Assembly (NCBI GenBank): GCA_020696885.1
Contig: JAJFMS010000054.1
Span: 1-9,721 of the forward strand
Direction: 5' to 3'
Length of the DNA stretch: 9,721 bases
Origin: Armatimonadota bacterium
GTDB taxonomy: Bacteria; Armatimonadota; SYMT01
Of the stretch, positions 4,338 to 9,721 are shown piece after piece; position 1 is the first letter of the stretch; each line of letters starts with the position of its first letter. Below the pieces are notes generated by a model, which was given only the letters and a program-made list of their open reading frames with translations, ran no database searches and was not told the DNA's origin. The translations under genes were made by a program, and so were the position numbers.

Positions 4338-6478
4338 TGAGCGCCACCGTGCAGTCGCCCGAAGTCTCGGGTGCGGCGAGCTCACCCCTGAAGTACATCG
4401 CTCTGGCCGGAAACCCGAACTGCGGCAAGACCACCGTCTTCAACGCCCTCACCGGGTTGAACCACCGCGTGGGGAACTATGCGGGGGTTACGGTCGAGCG
4501 GAAGGAAGGCCGCCTCAAGGGCACCGCCCTCACCGTTCTGGACCTCCCCGGCACCTACAGCCTCACGCCCCAGTCGCCGGACGAAGCGGTGGCGCGAGAC
4601 GTGCTGCTCGGCTGGTTCCCACCGGTGCCGGAGATGGTGGTGGTGGTCGTCGACGCCAGTAACCTGGAGCGGAACCTCTACCTCGCCACCCAGATCATCG
4701 ACCTCGGCTTCCCCGTCATCCTCTGCCTCAACATGGTGGACGTGGCGGAGCAGATGGGCCTGGAGATCGACGTCAAGACGCTGGAGCGGGAGCTGGGCAT
4801 CCCGGTCATCCCCACCGTTGCGGCCAAGGGCAAGGGGATCGACCTGCTCCGCGAGCGCCTCCAGTTGCCGGCTCCCAAGCTGCCGGTGCGCCGCTGGCCG
4901 CTCCCGGACGCGCTGAAGCCGGAAGTAGTCGATCTCGCGCACCTGCTGGTAGACGAGCGCCTCTGCTCTTCCACCGGGGCGTTCTTCGTGGCGCTCAGCA
5001 TCCTGACCAGCCCGAACGCGTCCCTCAACGATCCGGCGGCAGCCCCGGCGGCTACCGCGATTAACGGGAACGCGCGGGTGCAGCGGCAGGTGGAGGCGGC
5101 CCGGCGGCGGATGGAAGCCGCCGGCGAAGACCCGACGAGCGCGGAGATCGAGACTCGCTACGAGTGGATCCAGGGAGTCTGCGACCGCGTTACCCGCCAG
5201 GGGGAGATCCCCACCACCTGGAGCGATCGCCTCGATCGCTTCGCGACGCACCGTATTTGGGGCTTCGTCGTCTTCTTCGCCCTGATGGCGCTGATCTTCC
5301 AGGCGGTCTTCACCTGGGCGCAGATCCCGATGGGCTGGATCGAGCTGGGGCAAAACTCGCTGGGCGAATGGGTCAGCGCCCGCATGCCGGAAGGGGATCT
5401 CAAGAGCCTGGTGGTGGACGGAGTGATCGCCGGCGTGGGCGGCGTGGTCATCTTCATGCCCCAGATCATGCTCCTGTTCCTCTTCCTGGGGCTCCTGGAA
5501 GATACCGGCTACATGGCCCGCGCGGCGTTCGTGATGGACCGGGTGATGAGCAAGGTCGGCCTGCACGGGAAGAGCTTCATCCCGCTGCTCAGCTCCTTTG
5601 CCTGCGCCATCCCCGGCATCATGGCCACCCGCACCATCGAGAACAAGCGAGACCGGATGGTCACCATCCTGGTGGCGCCGCTGATGAGCTGCAGCGCCCG
5701 CCTGCCGGTGTACACGCTGCTCATCGCGGGGTTCATCCCGGCCGGCAAGCTGTGGGGCGTGGTCTCCGTGCCGGCGCTGGTGATGGTGTCGATGTACATC
5801 CTGGGCCTCGTCAGCGCGCTGCTCATGGCGTGGCTGTTCAAGAAGACCCTCTTCAAAGGCGAGACGCCGCTCTTCCTGATGGAGCTGCCGCCGTACAAGA
5901 TGCCCCGGCCGACCACCGTAGCCCACCAGGCCTGGGAGCGCGGCTCGCAGTTCCTGAAGCGGGCCGGCACCGTGATCCTGGCCGTCTCCATCGTCCTCTG
6001 GTTTGCCATGCGCTTCCCCGGCAACCCACAGCAGAGCTCCAGCGACCGGCTAAAGCACAGCGTGGCCGGGCAGGCGGGTCACCTGCTGGAGCCCGCCATC
6101 CGCCCGTTCGGGATGGACTGGAAGGTGGGGATCGGCATCCTCGGCTCGTTCGCGGCGCGCGAGGTGTTCGTCTCCACCATGGCGATCGTCTACAACGTGG
6201 AAGACGGGGACGAGGACAAGCAGTCCACCTCCGTCCGCCAGCAGATGCAGCGCGAGATGGACCCGGCCACCGGCAAGCCGCGGTTCACGGCGCTCAGCGC
6301 GGCGGCGCTGCTGGTGTTCTACGTACTGGCCATGCAGTGCGTCTCCACCCTGGCAATCGTGCGCCGGGAGACGGAGAGCTGGAAGTGGCCGTTCTTCCAA
6401 TGGGCCTACATGACGGTGCTCGCCTGGGGCGGAGCCACCCTGGTGTTCCAGGTGGGCCGCGCGCTGGGCTGGGGATAG
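4337..6478 (+). CDS. feoB: FeoB ferrous iron transporter (GTPase-coupled permease)
   Basis: A full-length 713-residue FeoB, the inner-membrane Fe(II) permease. The N-terminal G domain shows G1 GNPNCGKT (25-32), a G2 threonine in GVTVE (T52), G3 DLPG (69-72) and G4 NMVD (132-135), with a probable G5 around 159-166. A helical guanine-dissociation-inhibitor segment follows at about 180-290, including an Ala/Asn-rich linker near 226-246. The membrane part starts near 308. Both gate-type motifs are intact: CAIPGIMATR (423-432, C423) and SCSARLPVY (451-459, C452). A further conserved Cys lies in MQCVSTLAIVRRET (666-679). The C-terminus ends near the last membrane segment, so there is no fused FeoC domain. 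ATG at 4337 overlaps the second feoA stop. A Cys-rich small protein gene follows after 10 bases. Confidence 0.97.
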   Translation: MSATVQSPEVSGAASSPLKYIALAGNPNCGKTTVFNALTGLNHRVGNYAGVTVERKEGRLKGTALTVLDLPGTYSLTPQSPDEAVARDVLLGWFPPVPEMVVVVVDASNLERNLYLATQIIDLGFPVILCLNMVDVAEQMGLEIDVKTLERELGIPVIPTVAAKGKGIDLLRERLQLPAPKLPVRRWPLPDALKPEVVDLAHLLVDERLCSSTGAFFVALSILTSPNASLNDPAAAPAATAINGNARVQRQVEAARRRMEAAGEDPTSAEIETRYEWIQGVCDRVTRQGEIPTTWSDRLDRFATHRIWGFVVFFALMALIFQAVFTWAQIPMGWIELGQNSLGEWVSARMPEGDLKSLVVDGVIAGVGGVVIFMPQIMLLFLFLGLLEDTGYMARAAFVMDRVMSKVGLHGKSFIPLLSSFACAIPGIMATRTIENKRDRMVTILVAPLMSCSARLPVYTLLIAGFIPAGKLWGVVSVPALVMVSMYILGLVSALLMAWLFKKTLFKGETPLFLMELPPYKMPRPTTVAHQAWERGSQFLKRAGTVILAVSIVLWFAMRFPGNPQQSSSDRLKHSVAGQAGHLLEPAIRPFGMDWKVGIGILGSFAAREVFVSTMAIVYNVEDGDEDKQSTSVRQQMQREMDPATGKPRFTALSAAALLVFYVLAMQCVSTLAIVRRETESWKWPFFQWAYMTVLAWGGATLVFQVGRALGWG

Positions 6479-6488
6479 CGAGGATCGG

Positions 6489-6692
6489 ATGGACTGGCAG
6501 CAGCTCCTGGTGTACCTCATCGTCGCGGCGGCCGCGCTGTACCTCTGGCGGCGGAGCCGCCGGAAGTCGTCCGCCGGCTGCGGTGGCTGCGGCACCGCGG
6601 GAGGCTGCGGCAGCTCCCGCACCGCGTCGACCGAGACACCGCAAGAGCCGGAGCTGATTCAGCTTGAGCTCACCCCACGCAAGCGTGCCTGA
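6489..6692 (+). CDS. FeoB-associated Cys-rich small membrane protein
   Basis: A 67-residue protein with one N-terminal membrane helix (about 5-20, LLVYLIVAAAALYLW), then a basic stretch RRSRRK, then a Gly/Cys-rich motif with C31, C34 and C40 (C-x2-C-x5-C). A polar acidic tail follows, ending in basic residues. This layout and its position directly after feoB match the FeoB-associated Cys-rich (P12-like) family, which often occurs where the winged-helix FeoC is absent. A role in holding Fe(II) or redox sensing at the cytoplasmic mouth of FeoB is suggested for the family but not settled. GAGGA at 6480-6484 is a suitable ribosome site, 4 bases before ATG. It is probably the last gene of the operon. 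Confidence 0.85.
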   Translation: MDWQQLLVYLIVAAAALYLWRRSRRKSSAGCGGCGTAGGCGSSRTASTETPQEPELIQLELTPRKRA

Positions 6693-6877
6693 TCGGGCTT
6701 CCGGAGCCCTGGTCGCGGGGCGCCGCGCCGCGGACAATCCCGGCCAGGCCGCAGCGCCGCCTGCCTTCCGCCGCCGGGCCTCGCCGGGGGCGCGGCTGCG
6801 CCACGCGCGCGCCGGGATCCTGAAGGCGCTGTAAGCTTAAGAAGAAACGGTAGTGCCCAATCGTTCGAAGTCAACGC
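6693..6877 (+). other. GC-rich gap between the feo operon and the kinase gene
   Basis: GGGCT (6695-6699) and AGCCC (6705-6709) form a small hairpin right after the Cys-rich gene; with no T run behind it, it is at best a weak terminator. About 6710-6830 is extremely GC-rich, then base composition drops from 6831 (TAAGCTTA palindrome at 6832-6839, then AAGAAGAAACGG), which is the likely promoter side for the kinase gene. No -35/-10 pair is clear. A 49-codon frame (GTG at 6685 to TAA at 6834) is probably chance. Confidence 0.4.
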
Positions 6878-8236
6878 ATGCCCATTGCGACGATCAACGA
6901 GTTCATTGAGAGTACCTGCGTCATCGTCGTCATCGCCTACCTGCTGAAGCGGGGGCCGATGATCGCCCTCCTGGTACAGGAGCGACTGCGACGTAAGCAC
7001 ATTTTCCTGCTGGGCGGCGCTCTGGGCCTGGCGGGGCTGGTGGAAGTGGGCTTCGCTGCGGACCGCGCTCCGTACGATACCTACACCCTCATCATCACCT
7101 TCGCCGCGCTGCGGGGCGGCTGGCCCGTAGGCCTGGTCACCACGGCCGGCGTGATGGTCGGCGCGGCTATCTGGCAGCCGCTGTCGCTGGTGCGGGTGAC
7201 CCTGTCCGCGCTGGCGGCGGTGGGCCTGGGGGCGCTGGTGCGCAGCCGCATCCCCGCCGTGAACGGGCAGTCACACCGCACGGCGGAGCTGGTGGCGGGC
7301 AGTCTCCTCGCCATCGTCCTGTCCGAGGCGGCGACTATCGTCATCCGCCTCCTGATCCTGGGGCCGGAGCACGCGCCGTTCCGGCTTTCCCTGGCGGTGC
7401 TGAAGGTGGCCGCAAACGGGCTGGGGGTGCTGCTGCTGCAGATTATCGTGAACGACGCGCAGATGCGCATGGAGGCGGAGCGGCTGCGGGTGGAAGCGGA
7501 GCGGAACCGGACCCTGCTGGCCGAGACCCAGCTCGCCGCGCTGCGAGCCCGCATCCACCCCCATTTCCTGTTCAATACGCTCACGTCCATCGCCGGGCTC
7601 TGTCGCATCGCTCCGGAGAAGGCGGAAGCCGCCACGATTCAGCTCGCGCAGATCACCCGCCGCGCGCTGGAGGCCGACGCTCGCTCCACCGTGCTGCTTA
7701 CCGACGAGCTGGACTACGTGCGGGACTACCTGGAGATCGAGCAGCTCCGGCTGGGATCCCGCCTCACCGTCCACTGGGAGATCGAGCCGCCCGATGCGCC
7801 GGACCGGGTCCGGGTGCCGCCGTTTGCCGTGCAAACCCTGGTGGAAAACGCGGTGCAGCACGGGATCGCTCCCAAATGGGACCCCGGAACGATTACCCTC
7901 TCCATCCGCGCCTATCCTCGCCACGTCCTGGTCTCCGTCACCGATGATGGAGTGGGTATGGATACGGCCACCCGCAAGCAGGCCCTTCCCGCGGAGGCGC
8001 TCCGCGGCCTGGCCGCGGAGCGGGTGGAGCGGCCGCATGGGCTCAGCCTAAGCCACGAGCAGTTGAACCACCTCTACGGGCCGCTCGCGCGCCTCCGCCT
8101 GTTCAGCCGCCCGGAGCAGGGCACCCGGGTGGCGTTCATCATTCCGGCGCCTGCCGCGCAGCGTCGCGCGCACCTCGCCGGAGTCGCCGGGTTTGGAACG
8201 GAGCAGGTTCGGGGCCAGCGGGAGCGGAACAGCTAG
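6878..8236 (+). CDS. LytS-type membrane sensor histidine kinase
   Basis: A 452-residue kinase of the LytS/YehU class. Residues 1-190 hold five to six membrane segments resembling the 5TM sensor domain of LytS, with the characteristic start NEFIESTCVIVVIAYLLKR. A short coiled coil follows at about 193-222 (rich in EAER). The His-kinase domain carries IHPHFLFN at 226-233, with H229 as the expected phosphate acceptor. The ATP-binding domain has the N box NAVQHG (N324), DDGVGM at 356-361, HGLSLSHEQLNHLYG around 387-401, and GTRVAFIIP at 415-423. About 28 extra residues, basic and Ala/Gly-rich, follow the catalytic domain and are atypical. ATG at 6878 has no good ribosome site but gives the expected family start. 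The cognate regulator begins 55 bases after the stop. The signal sensed is unknown. Confidence 0.93.
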   Translation: MPIATINEFIESTCVIVVIAYLLKRGPMIALLVQERLRRKHIFLLGGALGLAGLVEVGFAADRAPYDTYTLIITFAALRGGWPVGLVTTAGVMVGAAIWQPLSLVRVTLSALAAVGLGALVRSRIPAVNGQSHRTAELVAGSLLAIVLSEAATIVIRLLILGPEHAPFRLSLAVLKVAANGLGVLLLQIIVNDAQMRMEAERLRVEAERNRTLLAETQLAALRARIHPHFLFNTLTSIAGLCRIAPEKAEAATIQLAQITRRALEADARSTVLLTDELDYVRDYLEIEQLRLGSRLTVHWEIEPPDAPDRVRVPPFAVQTLVENAVQHGIAPKWDPGTITLSIRAYPRHVLVSVTDDGVGMDTATRKQALPAEALRGLAAERVERPHGLSLSHEQLNHLYGPLARLRLFSRPEQGTRVAFIIPAPAAQRRAHLAGVAGFGTEQVRGQRERNS

Positions 8237-8291
8237 CGAAGCGATGTAACCCAGCGGAGAGCCGGCGCCACGATGACGTGAGCGGCAGATC

Positions 8292-9113
8292 ATGAGTAAC
8301 GATACCGAGGCAAGACCCCTGACCGCACCCCTGACCGCGCTGGTAGTGGACGATGAGCCGCTGGCCCGCGCGCACCTGCGGCGCCTGCTGGAAGACCAGC
8401 GCGTGGAGGTGGTGGGCGAGGCGGAGCACGCCGCGCTGGCGATCCAGCTGGGGGAAGACCTCCATCCGGACCTGTTCTTCGTGGATATCCAGATGCCTGG
8501 GCTCACCGGCCTGCAACTGGCCGAGGCGCTGCTGCAGAGCAGCAATCAGTCCCTGCTCATCTTCGTGACCGGGTATTCCGAGCACGCAACGGCCGCCTAT
8601 GAGCACGGCGCGCTGGACTATCTGCTAAAGCCGGTCTCCCCTACGCGGCTGGGGAAGACTCTGGTCCGGGCTCGCGCGCGCCTTACGGACGCGGTGGCGC
8701 GGGCCGAGCTGAGCCGCCGGGTCACGGAGGAAGCCACGGCGGCGGCCACCTACCTGCAGCGCCTGCCGATCCGGAAGGATTACGCCGTGCGGCTGGTCCG
8801 CGTGGAAGAGATCATCCGGGCGGAAGCGCGGGAGAAGCGCGTCTTCGTGCGCACCGAGGACGGCGACGAGCACCGCACCTACTACACGCTCACCCAACTG
8901 GAAGGGCTCCTCCCGCCTTCCCGGTTCCTTCGCATCCACGGCTCCTGCATCGTGAATCTGGACACCGTGGAAGAGATCCTGTTCCTGGGCAACCACTCCT
9001 ACGCCGTCCGTCTCTCCAACAACGAGCAGTTCCCGCTGGCTCGCGCCCGCTATGCCGAGCTGCAGCGGCGCCTGGGCCTGGACGCCAACCCGGCGCTGGC
9101 CCCAAACCCCTGA
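8292..9113 (+). CDS. LytTR-family DNA-binding response regulator
   Basis: A 273-residue response regulator. The receiver domain (about 13-130) has the acidic pair D20/D21, phosphoacceptor D65 in FFVDIQMPG, T93 in VTGYSEHA and K113 in YLLKPV, so all functional residues are present. A helical linker (about 130-153) leads to a LytTR DNA-binding domain at about 157-260, with LPIRKDYAVRLVRVEEIIR, then RFLRIHGSCIVNLDTVEEI at 211-229. Many relatives have an Arg where this protein has G217 in HGS. It is the natural partner of the upstream LytS-type kinase (55-base gap). LytTR regulators bind short direct repeats upstream of targets; I did not find a convincing pair in this window, so the regulon is unknown. 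Its stop lies 4 bases from the stop of the convergent channel gene. Confidence 0.93.
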   Translation: MSNDTEARPLTAPLTALVVDDEPLARAHLRRLLEDQRVEVVGEAEHAALAIQLGEDLHPDLFFVDIQMPGLTGLQLAEALLQSSNQSLLIFVTGYSEHATAAYEHGALDYLLKPVSPTRLGKTLVRARARLTDAVARAELSRRVTEEATAAATYLQRLPIRKDYAVRLVRVEEIIRAEAREKRVFVRTEDGDEHRTYYTLTQLEGLLPPSRFLRIHGSCIVNLDTVEEILFLGNHSYAVRLSNNEQFPLARARYAELQRRLGLDANPALAPNP

Positions 9114-9117
9114 GGTG

Positions 9118-9721
9118 CTACAGCAGGATGCCATGCGTGGGCTCCACCGGCGGCGGCACGTTCACTTCCGCCAGCGCCTGGCGAAGGTCGATCTCAATGG
9201 TGCGGCATAGCGCCGTCAGCGGTAGATCGTTTGCTCGTAGGCCAAACGGGTTCTCCAACAGCAGCGTGATGCGCGAAAGGGAGAGGATGGCGAACGCGAT
9301 CACTACCACCACCACCGGCGTGAGCAGTTGGACTTCCGTCACCATCCCGAACGGCAGCAGCGCGCAGTAGAGCAGCACCACCTTGTGCCCGATCTGGGTG
9401 TACACCGGCGGCAGCGGGGTGTTCCGGATCCGCTCGCAGCCGCCCTGGATGGCGGCGAACTCCGTGAGCGTTTCATCCAGGGCCGCCAGCGCGATGGTGT
9501 CCGCCCAGCCCTCCCGGCGGGCCTGCGCCAGCCCGGAGCCCAGCAGCATGACCACCCCCGCCGGGACGTTGCTCATCTGCCGAAGTTGGGTCACCTCCCA
9601 GGGCGGCAGCAGGTCTCGCAGCTCCAGCTCCGAATCCTCCCGCCGCAGATGATGGCGCAGTGCGTGCGCGAACGCCATGACCCGGTAGGTCATCTCCTGG
9701 ATGTACTGTTCCCGCGCCCGG
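9118..9721 (-). CDS. Bestrophin-like (YneE/UPF0187) anion channel family protein, N-terminus beyond window
   Basis: The last 200 residues of a bestrophin-family membrane protein; the frame is open to the right edge (RAREQYIQE precedes the first internal Met at 9693), so its true start lies outside. Family landmarks are clear: ALRHHLR, then REGWADTIALAALDETLTEFAAIQGGCERIRNTPLP as the long cytoplasmic helix and neck-associated motif. Next come VVLLYCALLPFGMV and a second hydrophobic segment TPVVVVVIAFAILSL, then ENPFGLRANDLPLTALCRTIEIDLRQAL near the end. Bacterial homologues form pentameric channels, shown for some members to conduct anions or cations; ion preference here cannot be read. It is convergent with the LytTR regulator gene, with 4 bases between stop codons, and so shares no operon with it. 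Confidence 0.9.
   Translation of the reverse strand, partial: RAREQYIQEMTYRVMAFAHALRHHLRREDSELELRDLLPPWEVTQLRQMSNVPAGVVMLLGSGLAQARREGWADTIALAALDETLTEFAAIQGGCERIRNTPLPPVYTQIGHKVVLLYCALLPFGMVTEVQLLTPVVVVVIAFAILSLSRITLLLENPFGLRANDLPLTALCRTIEIDLRQALAEVNVPPPVEPTHGILL

Noticed and set aside
4382..5926. A 514-codon open frame antisense to feoB
   Set aside because: The product is His/Arg/Gly-rich with no fold-like pattern. Long antisense frames are expected opposite GC-rich coding sequence.
6685..6834. A 49-codon frame from GTG to TAA after the Cys-rich gene
   Set aside because: It starts inside the preceding gene, has no ribosome site, and its Ala/Arg/Pro-rich product reflects the GC-rich gap.
6838..6877. 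LytTR-type binding site upstream of the kinase gene
   Set aside because: One site resembling the consensus (ACCGTTTCT on the minus strand, 6843-6851) exists, but the only partner is poor and on the opposite strand, whereas LytTR sites are direct repeats.

Overview
The window is a GC-rich (by eye roughly two thirds G+C) piece of a bacterial chromosome with tightly packed genes. A lipid A-type acyltransferase, a secreted phosphatase and a Tat-like signal peptide point to a Gram-negative, didermal organism. The intergenic gaps carry short heptamer tandem repeats of a kind I associate with GC-rich environmental phyla such as Gemmatimonadota or Acidobacteriota. That placement is a weak inference, because no rRNA or other phylogenetic marker lies in the window.

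Layout. (1) Positions 1-263, minus strand: the first 87 codons of an unidentified membrane protein. (2) 264-499: a gap with three different short tandem repeats. (3) 500-2133, minus strand: a two-gene unit of an unrecognised exported protein (TTG start, Tat-like signal) followed by an LpxL/HtrB-like acyltransferase. (4) 2134-2321: a divergent intergenic region with two heptamer arrays facing opposite ways. (5) 2322-3437, plus strand: a secreted purple acid phosphatase-like enzyme, followed by a strong hairpin. (6) 3438-3719: a regulatory gap with repeats, a possible iron-repressor site and a very good sigma70-type promoter. (7) 3720-6692, plus strand: a ferrous iron uptake operon, feoA - feoA - feoB - small Cys-rich membrane protein. 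(8) 6878-9113, plus strand: a LytS-type histidine kinase and a LytTR response regulator. (9) 9118-9721, minus strand: most of a bestrophin-like anion channel, cut by the window edge and convergent with the regulator.

How they work together. The feo genes form one coherent module. The two FeoA proteins and the Cys-rich protein probably assist the FeoB GTPase-permease in bringing Fe(II) across the inner membrane. The second feoA and feoB share a TGATG stop/start overlap, so they are probably translationally coupled. The LytS/LytTR pair is a complete membrane sensor-regulator circuit; its target cannot be read from the window. The acyltransferase and phosphatase flank a shared divergent promoter region, but no functional link is visible.

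No coding region here is clearly a new system. The least explained material is non-coding. Heptamer arrays share two skeletons, CCNNNCA and NNNCGAR, and every CCNNNCA array reads in the sense direction of the next gene downstream. There is also an inverted AAGACAC repeat between the two feoA genes.
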